NCBI GenBank assembly: GCA_964016885.1 | Contig: OZ024748.1 | Coordinates: 33,756,599-33,820,598 of the forward strand | Origin: Eledone cirrhosa | Lineage: Eukaryota > Mollusca > Cephalopoda > Octopoda > Eledonidae | Direction of reading: 5' to 3' | DNA: 64,000 nucleotides | Shown: positions 49,984 through 59,734 of the stretch, piece after piece | How positions within the stretch are numbered: the first letter of the stretch is position 1 | Layout: every line of letters begins with the position of its first letter | The notes under the pieces: generated by a model | Databases searched by the model: none | Seen by the model: the letters and a program-made list of their open reading frames with translations, nothing else | Told to the model about the DNA's origin: nothing | Program-made: the position numbers and the translations under genes

Positions 49984-50160
49984 AGGTACATGGCTTACTG
50001 GTTAGAGTGTTGGGTTTACAATCATAAGGTTGTGAGTTCAATTCTCAAACTGGGATTTACATTGTGTCCTTGAGCAAGACACTTTATTTCACGTTGCTCC
50101 AATTCACTCAGCTGTAGAAATGAGTTTCAATGTCACTAGTGCCAAGCTGTATCAGCCATT
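49984..50160 (+). mobile_element. tRNA-derived SINE
   Basis: TGGCTTACTGGTTAGAG at 49,991 resembles an A box, and GTTGTGAGTTCAATTCTC at about 50,029 a B box. A SINE body follows (CTTGAGCAAGACACTTTATT, CAATTCACTCAGCTG). The tRNA-like part cannot fold as a functional tRNA that I can see. The body phrase is one I associate with cephalopod SINEs. Confidence 0.7.
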
Positions 50161-50630
50161 GCCTTTCCCTTGGACAACATCAAATATAGAGTATATATAG
50201 TATGTATACAGTGTATATACAGAGTATATAGTGCATATATTGAGTATATAGTATGTATATAGAGAGTAAGCTGTATCAACCATTGCCTTTTCCTTGGGCA
50301 TCATCAGTGATGTAGAGGGGAGACTGGTATATATGGGGAACTGCAGGTCTTCCACAAACAACCTTACCCAGACTTGTGCCTCAGGGGGGAACTTTCTATG
50401 TTCAAATCCCATGGTCATTCGGGACCAAAAGGGGTGTTTATATATATAATTGTTTAACAGAGAAAAGGTTTCTACTGGGTTAGAACTGTCTCATTCATAT
50501 GTTTTCTGGTGATTGGGAAAGTTGGTGATTTTGAGGATGGAGGTCATTGGCCAAGGGATTTTAAAGAGCAGGGATACTTTGAAATAACTATTTTTAGATA
50601 TAGACACACATGTCGATACCAACACAGTCT
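50161..50630. other. TATA-rich non-coding stretch
   Basis: 50,185-50,265 is a degenerate TATATAGTATG repeat. The phrase AGCTGTATCA(G/A)CCATTGCC occurs twice (50,147 and 50,272), so it is a partial local duplication. No gene seen. Confidence 0.45.
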
Positions 50631-50759
50631 TCTCTCCTACACACCACCTCACATTCCTCTTAAACCCAACTTATCACTCACCTTGTCCAACATCTACCTT
50701 TCTGTTACACTTACATTCCACATCAAACAAAACATGGTTGCTTCATTTCTCTCTGGTCT
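50631..50759 (-). pseudogene. LINE antisense scrap leading into the 47-bp array
   Basis: Similar to 44,560-44,700 (CAGTCTTCTCTC, CACCACCTCACATTCC, CATGGTTGCTTCATTTCTCT). It is the flank of the array in the same order as in the LINE, showing where the array grew. Confidence 0.55.
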
Positions 50760-51475
50760 ACATATGTCCCCTGCAGTCACATCCCATGGTTCACTGCCAT
50801 GTAGCACCATATGTCCCCTGCAGTCACAGCCCATGTTTCACTACCATGTAGCCCCACATGTCCCCTGCAGTCACAGCTCATCTTTCACTACCATGTAGCA
50901 CACCATGCCCCCTGTAGTCACATCCCATGTTCCACTACCATGTAGCACCACATGTGACCTGCAGTCACAGTCCATGTTTCACTACCATGTAGCACCACAT
51001 GTCCCCTGCAGTCACTTCCCATGTTTCACTACCATGTAGCACCACATGTGCTCTGCAGTCACAGACCATGTTTCACTACCATGTAGCACCACATGTCCCC
51101 TGCAATCACAGCCCATGGTTCACTACCATGTAGCACCACATGTCCCCTGCAGTCACATCCCATGGTTCACTGCCATGTAGCACCATATGTCCCCTGCAGT
51201 CACAGCCTATGTTTCACTACCATGTAGCACCATGTGTGTCATGCAGTCACAGCCCATGTTTCACTACCATGTAGCACCACATGTCCCCTTCAGTCACATC
51301 CCATGGTTCACTACCATGTAGCACCACATGTCCCCTGCAGTCACAGCCCATGTTTCACTACCATGTAGCACCACATGTCCCCTACAGTCACAGTCCATGT
51401 TTCACTACCATGTAGCACCACATGTCCCTGCAGTCACAGTCCATGTTTCACTACCATGTAGCACCACATGTCGGC
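50760..51475. repeat. 47-bp minisatellite derived from LINE sequence
   Basis: About 15 units of GCAGTCACAGCCCATGTTTC / ACTACCATGTAGCACCACAT / GTCCCCT. The unit resembles 44,705-44,752 (CCACAGTTGCTGCCCATGTC, TCACTACCATGAAGCATTGC), the antisense of the LINE codons for MLHGSETWAATVED. Confidence 0.85.
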
Positions 51476-51775
51476 TAACTTTACCTCTCTCTCACTTAAC
51501 AAATGTTACATTTCGTGCAATAAAAATTAGCAAAAGAACTCCGCGTCTACAATAACAAAATAAACAATTAACTTTTATTTTTTTCTTAATCATATTTCTA
51601 CTTTTGGCACAAGGCCAGCACTTATCCCATTACTGGTATTTTATTTTATCGGCCCCCGTAAGCATGAAAGGTTTAATAATATTTTTCTGCTAAACATCTA
51701 ACACCCATCTAAATCTCTGTTATTAACACCATATGTAATCACACTCTATCATCTGAGGTAAAGCTGTTTTGAGGG
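51476..51775 (-). mobile_element. SINE tail fragment and non-coding flank
   Basis: 51,590-51,672 is the reverse complement of the SINE 3' part (TTGGCACAAGGCCAGCACTT, TTTTATTTTATCGGCCCC). 51,690-51,740 is one unit of the 72-bp repeat of 58.7-59.0 kb (CTAAATCTCTGTTATTAACA). No gene. Confidence 0.55.
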
Positions 51776-54425
51776 GTGAACACCAACATTCTCTGTTATA
51801 GTGTGTTATTGAGGGACCCTCTATCACCTGAGATAAAGCTGTTTGGTGGGGCCAACACCAACATTCTCTGTTATAGTGTGTTATTGAGGGACCCTCTATC
51901 ACCTGAGGTAAAGCAGTGTGGTGGGGTCAACACCAACATTCTCTTTTGTAGTGTGTTTTTGAGGGACCCTCTATCACCTGAGGTAAAGCTGTTTGGTGGG
52001 GTCAACACCAACAATCTCTGTTATAGTGTGTTATTGAGGGACCCTCTATCACCTGAGGTGAAGCTGTTTGGTGGGGTCAACACCAACATTCTCTGTTATA
52101 GTGTGTTATTGAGGGACCCTCTATCACCTGAGGTAAAGCAGTGTGGTGGGGTCAACACCAACATTCTCTGTTATAGTGTGTTATTGAGGGACCCTCTATC
52201 ACCTGAGGTAAAGCTGTTTGGTGGGGTCAACACCAACATTCTCTTTTGTAGTGTGTTTTTGAGGGACCCTCTATCACCTGAGGTAAAGCTGTTTGGTGGG
52301 GTCAACACCAACATTCTCTGTTATAGTGTGTTATTGAGGGACCCTCTATCACCTGAGGTGAAGCTGTTTGGTGGGGTCAACACCAACATTCTCTGTTATA
52401 GTGTGTTATTGAGGGACCCTCTATCACCTGAGGTGAAGCTGTTTCGTGGGGTCAACACCAACATTCTCTGTTATAGTGTGTTATTGAGGGACCCTCTATC
52501 ACCTGAGATAAAGCTGTTTGGTGGGGTCAACACCAACATTCTCTGTTATAGTGTGTTATGGAGGGACCCTCTATCACCTGAGGTAAAGCTGTTTGGTGGG
52601 GCCAACACCAACATTCTCTGTTATAGTGTGTTATTGAGGGACCCTCTATCACCTGAGGTAAAGCAGTGTGGTGGGGTCAACACCAACATTCTCTGTTATA
52701 GTGTGTTATGGAGGGACCCTCTATCACCTGAGATAAAGCTGTTTGGTGGGGTCAACACCAACATTCTCTGTTATAGTGTGTTATGGAGGGACCCTCTATC
52801 ACCTGAGGTAAAGCTGTTTGGTGGGGCCAACACCAACATTCTCTGTTATAGTGTGTTATTGAGGGACCCTCTATCACCTGAGGTAAAGCTGTTTTGTGGG
52901 GGTCAACACCAACATTCTCTGTTATAGTGTGTTATTGAGGGACCCTCTATCATCTGAGGTAAAGCTGTTTGGTGGGGGTCAACACCAACATTCTCTGTTA
53001 TAGTGTGTTATTGAGGGACCCTCTATCACCTGAGGTAAAGCTGTTTGGTGGGGGTCAACACCAACATTCTCTGTTATAGTGTGTTATTGAGGGACCCTCT
53101 ATCACCTGAGGTAAAGCTGTTTGGTGGGGGTCAACACCAACATTCTCTGTTATAGTGTGTTATTGAGGGACCCTCTATCACTTGAGGTAAAGCTGTTTGG
53201 TGGAGTCAACACCAACATTCTCTTTTGTAGTGTGTTATTGAGGGACCCTCTATCACCTGAGGTAAAGCTGTTTGGTGGGGCCAACACCAACATTCTCTGT
53301 TGTAGTGTGTTATTGAGGGACCCTCTATCACCTGAGGTAAAGCTGTTTGGTGGGGCCAACACCAACATTCTCTGTTGTAGTGTGTTATTGAGGGACCCTC
53401 TATCACCTAAGGTAAAGCTGTTTGGTGGGGTCAACACCAACATTCTCTGTTATAGTGTGTTATTGAGGGACCCTCTATCACCTGAGGTAAAGCTGTTTGG
53501 TGGGGTCAACACCAACATTCTCTGTTATAGTGTGTTATTGAGGGACCCTCTATCACCTGAGGTAAAGCTGTTTGGTGGGGTCAACACCAACATTCTCTTT
53601 TGTAGTGTGTTTTTGAGGGACCCTCTATCACCTGAGGTAAAGCTGTTTGGTGGGGTCAACACCAACATTCTCTGTTATAGTGTGTTATTGAGGGACCCTC
53701 TATCACCTGAGGTGAAGCTGTTTGGTGGGGTCAACACCAACATTCTCTGTTATAGTGTGTTATTGAGGGACCCTCTATCACCTGAGGTGAAGCTGTTTCG
53801 TGGGGTCAACACCAACATTCTCTGTTATAGTGTGTTATTGAGGGACCCTCTATCACCTGAGGTAAAGCTGTTTGGTGGGGGTCAACACCAACATTCTCTG
53901 TTATAGTGTGTTATTGAGGGACCCTCTATCACCTGAGGTAAAGCTGTTTGGTGGGGTCAACACCAACATTCTCTGTTATAGTGTGTTATGGAGGGACCCT
54001 CTATCACCTGAGATAAAGCTGTTTGGTGGGGTCAACACCAACATTCTCTGTTATAGTGTGTTATTGAGGGACCCTCTATCACCTGAGGTAAAGCTGTTTG
54101 GTGGAGTCAACACCAACATTCTCTTTTGTAGTGTGTTATTGAGGGACCCTCTATAACCTGAGGTAAAGCTGTTTGGTGGGGCCAACACCAACATTCTCTG
54201 TTGTAGTGTGTTATTGAGGGACCCTCTATCACCTGAGGTAAAGCTGTTTGGTGGGGCCAACACCAACATTCTCTGTTGTAGTGTGTTATTGAGGGACCCT
54301 CTATCACCTAAGGTAAAGCTGTTTGGTGGGGTCAACACCAACATTCTCTGTTATAGTGTGTTATTGAGGGACCCTCTATCACCTGAGGTGAAGCTGTTTG
54401 GTGGGGTCAACACCAACACACCCTG
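51776..54425. repeat. 75-bp satellite array related to ZNF 3' flank repeat
   Basis: About 35 units of 75 bp (CAACACCAACATTCTCTGTT, ATAGTGTGTTATTGAGGGAC, CCTCTATCACCTGAGGTAAA, GCTGTTTGGTGGGGT). Some units between 52,890 and 53,190 and one near 53,880 have an extra G, giving 76 bp. The 75-bp period keeps a 25-residue repeating frame open for up to 383 codons; I do not regard it as a gene. 53,194-53,430 and 54,095-54,330 share the same variant order, so a segment of about 900 bp was duplicated inside the array. Confidence 0.93.
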
Positions 54426-54774
54426 TTGTAGCAATTGAAAGATTTTTTTTCCCTGTTCTTCTTCCTTACTCCCTTCTTTTATTGATTTCATTCTTTTGTA
54501 GAGAACACACTAACCTGCACCAATATTCTTTTCATCCCTCCCCATTCGTAATACCCTGCCCTCACCTGCTAAATATCCCACACACCTTGTTGATGTCAAA
54601 CTTGCTTATTTATCCCCACCTTCCAAACCCTCACCCCTGATACACCTCATCTGCCCGACCCACACATACAAGCATGAAAGTTGGGCATGCTCTACATCTG
54701 ATATCCCACAATGCCTACCTACGACAAAGAGTACAAAGTCGACATTGTAGGTTGTGCTGGCACCACCCCACCAA
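54426..54774 (+). other. LINE 3' region, start of the second ZNF segment
   Basis: From about 54,501 (AGAGAACACACTAACCTGC) this matches 30,853-30,960, the RTE-like LINE 3' part. It is the left edge of the segment repeated from 30.85 kb. No gene. Confidence 0.6.
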
Positions 54775-55100
54775 TACTACCCAGTCCACCCTGTAAGGTG
54801 GTTGTGCTGGTGACATCAGAAATACCACCCAGACCATTCCTTAAGGTGGTTGTGATGGTTACATGAAAAATACCACCCAGTCTACCCTGTAAGGTGGTTG
54901 TGATGGTTACATGAGAAATACCACACAGTTTACCCTGTAAGGGGGTCATGCTGGTGACATGCAAAAGCACCCAGTCCACCCTGTAAGATTGTTGTGCTGC
55001 TGACATGACAAAATGAACCATTCTACCCTGTAAGGTGGTTGTGCTTGTGGCTTGAGAAATACCACCCAGTCTACCCTGTAAAGGGGTTATGATGGTTATA
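54775..55100. repeat. ~50-bp minisatellite inside a LINE 3' tail
   Basis: Six or seven imperfect units of CCACCCAGTCTACCCTGTAA / GGTGGTTGTGATGGTTACAT / GAGAAATA. The 31.0-kb LINE tail has only one or two such motifs (CACCCAGTTCATCCTGTAAG), so this is a local expansion. Confidence 0.8.
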
Positions 55101-55427
55101 CAAATAAAATCAGCTAGTCCACACTTGAATGTGGTTGGTGTTAAGAAGGGCATCCAGCCGTAGAAACCAAACCAAAATACACATCCATATGAGACCTGGT
55201 CTCCACACCTGACATGCCTCATAACGTGACAACCTGGTTAACCCATGCTGGTGTGATAAAAATGAACGTTAAATGATAATGCGGATGTTGATGATGATGG
55301 TATATACAAACAAACAATGTAGTAAACTACCAAGGGAGACAACTCCACCTTTGCTCAATTTAAATCAAATATTAGTATGATTGAGCAGACCTATATTAAT
55401 TAAAGTTGTTCCAGCCGTGACTATCAT

Positions 55428-55500
<73 letters not shown>

Positions 55501-55915
55501 CACATACACATACATGTGTGACTAAACTGCAGAATATGGTCTTTGTTGTTGTAAGACAGTAGAGAGTGATATTTGGCTGCTATTTCTACCAGGTCAAGTA
55601 ACCAGGTAGGAGACTCCCTCGTTGATACGTAATAAATATTTCACTGAGTGATGCTGCTTGTTTTACCATGGGTTGGATACAATTGATGGAGTGAATTGAT
55701 ATAACTGAAGGTCTTTCTGATGGTATTAAATTATGTCAGGGACTTTTAACGTATGACACCGGTTTTATTTAAGAGCTGGGAAATATTGTCACCGACACCA
55801 CGTACCTGCTATCTTAATTATAACTTTAATTAATCTGATTATATCTTGTGTTGCAATTATCTCATGTTAAGGTGAAAGTTAATATTCTGTATATAACATA
55901 GAGTGAGCTACATGT
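55101..55915 (+). other. LINE tail end and ZNF upstream region, second copy
   Basis: 55,101-55,295 is the LINE tail (GGGCATCCAGCCGTAG, CATAACGTGACAACC, GATGATGATG). 55,296-55,915 matches 31,204-31,760. It contains a 66-bp TA run at 55,431-55,496, against about 20 bp in the first copy. No gene. Confidence 0.7.
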
Positions 55916-56588
55916 TTCATCAGAAAATGAATTATCTACACGTAAAAGAACACACACTAAAGATAAACCCTATCACTGTCAAATATGTGAGAAATCTTTC
56001 CCTTCGAAATCCAATCTTGTTACTCTAACTGGAGAAAAACGTTTCCACTGCGAAATATGTGGGAAAGCTTTTGCTGAACATTTTAGTGTTGTACTTCATA
56101 AAAGAACACACTCTGGAGAGAAACCCTAACATTGTGAAATTTGTGGGAAATCTTTTGTGACAAGCATTTATTTAACTGTACATATAAGAACACACACTGG
56201 AGAGAAACCATTTCATTGTGAAATATGTGGGAAATCTTTCTTTCAGAATGCTAGTCTTATTAACCATAGATATAACCACACTGCAATAAAGCCCTTCCAT
56301 TGTGAAATATGTGAGAAATCTTTTATCAGGGGCAATGACTTGATTAGACGTAAAAGAACTCACACTGGAGAGAAACCCTTTTACTGTGAAATATGTGGGA
56401 AGTATTTCGTACAAAGTGGTAATTTGATTGTACATAAAAGATCACATACTGGTGAAAGACACTGTGAAATATGTGGGAAATCTTTTATTAGGAATAGTAA
56501 TTTAAATAAACACAAACAAACACACACAAGAGGGAAACATTTAACTAACTCTTCCTCTTACAAATCTAAACTGATTGTCATGAAGTAA
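55916..56588 (+). pseudogene. C2H2 zinc-finger pseudogene, eight finger segments
   Basis: Begins in the first finger (SSENELSTRKRTH), without leader or ATG. Finger 2 (YHCQICEKSF) has lost its His end (NLVT then LTGEK). Finger 3 is intact ([19 protein letters not shown]). A TAT to TAA change at about 56,128 puts a stop at the start of finger 4. From ATG 56,157 a 143-residue frame is open with fingers 4 (its His half) to 8; finger 6 has its first His changed to Arg (LIRRKRTH). It ends HLTNSSSYKSK... at TAA 56,586. The 143-residue frame could in principle be made, but I favour a pseudogene. Confidence 0.85.
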
Positions 56589-56689
56589 TTCTTAGAAGTT
56601 CCACAGACTCGAAAAGTTGCTTGTCATTTTTAAAATTATACACTTAGAAATAAATTCTTGTTCATATCCTAATCTTTTGCTACGAGTTG

Positions 56690-57005
56690 TGACATGACTA
56701 AACACAGAACACACACTGGAGAGAAACCCTATCACTGTAAAATATGTGGGAAATCTTTTGGCTGTAATGGTGAATCGACTAAACACAGAGGAACACACAC
56801 TGGAGAGAAACCCTTCCACTGTGAAATATGTGGGAAATCTTTCTCTGAAAATTTTAGTGTTGTAGTTCACAAAAGAACACACATTGGAGAGAAACCTTTC
56901 AAAGGTGAAATATGTGGGAAACCTTTCGTCACTAAAAGTAACTTAAATAAAGACAAAACACTGGAGGGAAACGTTTTAACTGTGAAACACGAGACACCTT
57001 CCTCT
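56690..57005 (+). pseudogene. C2H2 zinc-finger tail, three fingers
   Basis: Open from ATG 56,694: partial finger end (MTKHRTH), [38 protein letters not shown], and [19 protein letters not shown] with the first Cys changed to Gly. It corresponds to fingers 11-13 of the 32-kb ZNF, including the same Cys to Gly, but keeps the THTGEKP linkers in frame. A different deletion (KDKTLEG) ends the last finger. The frame runs on to 57,179 through 3' flank and LINE antisense, which is not meaningful. Confidence 0.85.
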
Positions 57006-57429
57006 TACAAATATAAACCTATTATCCACCAACATCTTGAGGGAAACCTTAGTAGTTTTACAGACTCCAAACATTGCTTGTCATCATCATACGTCTGCTT
57101 TTCCCTGCTTGCAAGGGTGAGATGGGTTCTATTCAGCATCTCTCTATTTGTCATGGTCCTTCGTCATGTCTTTCATTAGCTTCAGCGATCTGCGGTCTGC
57201 TCTCACCACCTCCGCACATGTTTTTCGTGGTCTTCCTCTACTATGTCTTCCTTCTACTGGGATTTCTTGGCACTTCTTTACCCAGCAGTCATACTCCATG
57301 CACATCACATATCCATATCATCACAGTCTTCTCTCCCACACACAACAACTTATCCCTTGTCATTTTTAAATATATATTTAGCCTATAAATCTCTATATAT
57401 ATCTTCATTAAGGATCCTTTCCGCAACCA
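57006..57429 (-). mobile_element. ZNF 3' flank with antisense RTE-LINE tail (second copy)
   Basis: 57,082-57,365 repeats the LINE-tail insertion seen at 33,413-33,690 (CTTTTCCCTGCTTGCAAGG, CTCACCACCTCCGC). Just after, at about 57,375, it joins sequence matching 36,555 on, so the 2.8 kb between them in the first copy is absent here. Confidence 0.65.
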
Positions 57430-57700
57430 AGAACAAATACTTAAATTCCCTGATGTAGTATGTTATTAGGGACCTTCTATGACATGAGGCAATGCTGTAC
57501 CTCTCTTCTCTCAGTTAGGGGGCAACACCAACATTAACAGCTGTAGCATGTAATTGAGGGACCTCTCATTTGAGGTAATATCTTGTTTCCTCTTGTCTGA
57601 TACATTTGAAGGGGTAACATCAACATTCCCTGATGTGTGTAATTGAGGGCCTGTCTCTCACCTCAGGTAATACCATGTCCTCTCTTATCTCAGAAATACG
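57430..57700 (+). repeat. Degenerate 95-bp-type ZNF 3' flank repeat (second copy)
   Basis: Matches 36,590-36,840: CCCTGATGTAGTATGTTATT, AGCTGTAGCATGTAATTGAG and CTCACCTCAGGTAATACC phrases. Confidence 0.7.
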
Positions 57701-57884
57701 CAATATAAACGTTATATAACGATGCAAATATATGAATGTTTATGCAAGTGATGTGATATTTTGTCTGTTATATCATAACTGGAGGTATTGAGATTTGAAA
57801 ATTTTAAAAGAGGTGAATCTTAAAATAAGCAATTATTATATATAAGAATATTTATGTTTAAACAACAGCTACAAAATTTACAAA
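57701..57884. other. AT-rich non-coding stretch (second copy)
   Basis: Matches 37,005-37,180. No gene. Confidence 0.5.
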
Positions 57885-58640
57885 TGCTGAATCTAGTGCA
57901 TTACTGTACCAGCCTCTGTAATTCTTACACTTAATTCAGCTTCCTCCCTTCATCAACTTGTGAATACAGCCTCAAGACTCTTGAACTTCTCTGCCTGCTT
58001 CAGTAGATCTCCACTCACATGTAGAGAGGTAAAATATTTCAGTCATCAATTGACTGATTTTCATTTCTGCCATGCAGTAGTTGGCAGCAAACCTATCAAG
58101 TACATGTTGGAGATTACCTTCTCACAAGATAGCTACTAAAATGACATCCAGAAATTCTAAACAACTGATCCTACATCCACCAGTCTTGATACCAATTCCA
58201 GCCCAGTTGCACATGTCAATCCTGTTCATGAAGATTATGAACAGGGGAGGTGACAGCATACATCCTTGGCAGAGTCTGACACCCTCATTGAAAGTTTTCG
58301 ACTTAGCAATGTTTGGGGTAACATTACTTGATATAATTCATAGCTTGGAGATGAGAGACTCATTCCAAGGAGAGGTGCTAATACTCTGAAATGAGAGATC
58401 ACAACTCTGATACTATGGTGATGTGTTCAGAATGTCTCAGGAAATAATCACTGGGCAAATTTTACAGGCAAAACCAACTGGCAGAAGCTCCAGGGGTAGA
58501 CGCCGAGCAAGTTGGATGGATAATATTCATGAGCATGATTTGTTTTGCTTCGAGATCCAGCCAGATCAGATGAAGACAATTGATTCTGACAGTACCTGCT
58601 GGAAGTCATGCTTGAGGACTCTGTCACCATGACCATCCTT
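57885..58640. pseudogene. Twin-primed LINE fragment (second copy)
   Basis: Near-identical to 37,490-38,245, with the same reversed left part (RT on minus) and forward right part (FRMSQEIITGQILQAKPTGR at 58,423 on). The shared inversion shows that the insertion came before the segment was duplicated. Confidence 0.78.
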
Positions 58641-58737
58641 GGAATAAGTGGACGAAGGAGAAATATTTATATCAGAATTGAAAATAGTTACATTTGAGGA
58701 AATTGTCAAGTCTGTGACTTCAACCTTTCATTATTTT
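58641..58737. other. Non-coding flank
   Basis: Matches 38,240-38,330. No gene. Confidence 0.5.
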
Positions 58738-58995
58738 CCCATCTAAATCTCTGTTATTAACACCATATGTAATGATATCATCTTGTAAGTAGTTTTAATA
58801 CATCTAACACCCATCTAAATCTCTGTTATTAACACCATATGTAATGATATCACCTTGTAAGTAGTTTAATACATCTAACACCTATCTAAATATCTGTTAT
58901 TAACACCATATGTAATGATATCATCTTGTAAGTAGTTTTACTACATCTAACACCTATCTAAATCTCTGTTATTAACACCATATGTATTATTGTTT
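58738..58995. repeat. 72-bp tandem repeat
   Basis: About 3.5 units (CATCTAACACCCATCTAAAT, CTCTGTTATTAACACCATAT, GTAATGATATCATCTTGTAA, GTAGTTTTAATA), with starts at 58,801, 58,872 and 58,944. The first ZNF segment has about two units (38,376-38,500). Confidence 0.85.
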
Positions 58996-59223
58996 AAAAT
59001 CATTGAAATTCTATCACTCTTCGTATATTTCAAACCTGAAATTTAGAAATTTGACAGTATCCTGGTTATAGGGCCACTAACTTTGGTGGTATCATTGTTT
59101 CCCTAAAGTAACAAGAAAAATTAAAACTTAGTCACAAAAGATCACAAACTGTTGAAGTATTAGTTGTTTGTTGTTGAACTTGTAGTAATAGAAATTTCTG
59201 GCATTCTTGGTCCCTCTACCACC
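58996..59223. other. ZNF-type flank with empty LTR target site
   Basis: Matches 38,540-38,662 joined directly to 39,014-39,095. A single ATCA at 59,141-59,144 marks where the other copy has a 351-bp LTR. No gene. Confidence 0.85.
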
Positions 59224-59600
59224 TTTGTAAGGCCAACTGGCCAGAACCTCATAAAGGTGTCACCCAGGGCTCTACTATGAACAAGGCTTGGCATGGCCAA
59301 CTGGCCAGAACCTCCTCATAAAGGTATCACCCAGGGCTCTACTATGAACAAGACTTGGTGCTGCCAACTGACCAGGCCTACTTCATAATGGGTCTACCAA
59401 GATCCCAAAACACAGCAACAGTCCCGATATTGTACAAGGTACACTGCAGCCATCTGGCCAGACTTTCCAGTAACAAGGCTCCACTATGTGTAAGACTTTG
59501 AGAGTCCAACTGGCTAGACCTCCCTCATAGTGGGACTACCTAGCTCTCAAACAATAGCTCCACTGTGAGCAGGTTACAGTGAAGCAACCTGGCCTGTCCC
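59224..59600. repeat. ~65-75-bp degenerate tandem repeat
   Basis: Units built from GGCCAACTGGCCAGAACCTC / CACCCAGGGCTCTACTATGA / ACAAGGCTTGG; the first two are near 59,225 and 59,295, and later ones are increasingly diverged to about 59,580. Confidence 0.65.
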
Positions 59601-59734
59601 TCCTCATAACTGTGCCATCCAGTCCTACACTGTAAATGTGGTTGGTGTTAGGAAGAGCATCCAGCTGTAAAATAGAAAGTAAACATTTGGTTATATATAT
59701 ATATAACTTTGATAAATTTTGGCCAGTATTGGCC

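Noticed and set aside
49984..50060. tRNA gene
   Set aside because: Only A- and B-box-like stretches in a SINE body; no acceptor stem pairing seen and the sequence continues into SINE.
51776..52927. A 383-codon frame of 25-residue repeats as a repeat protein
   Set aside because: Exact consequence of a 75-bp tandem array derived from non-coding ZNF 3' flank; units with one extra G destroy the frame.
58081..58389. 102-codon plus-strand frame, also at 37,735
   Set aside because: Runs across the inversion point of a twin-primed LINE; mostly antisense RT.
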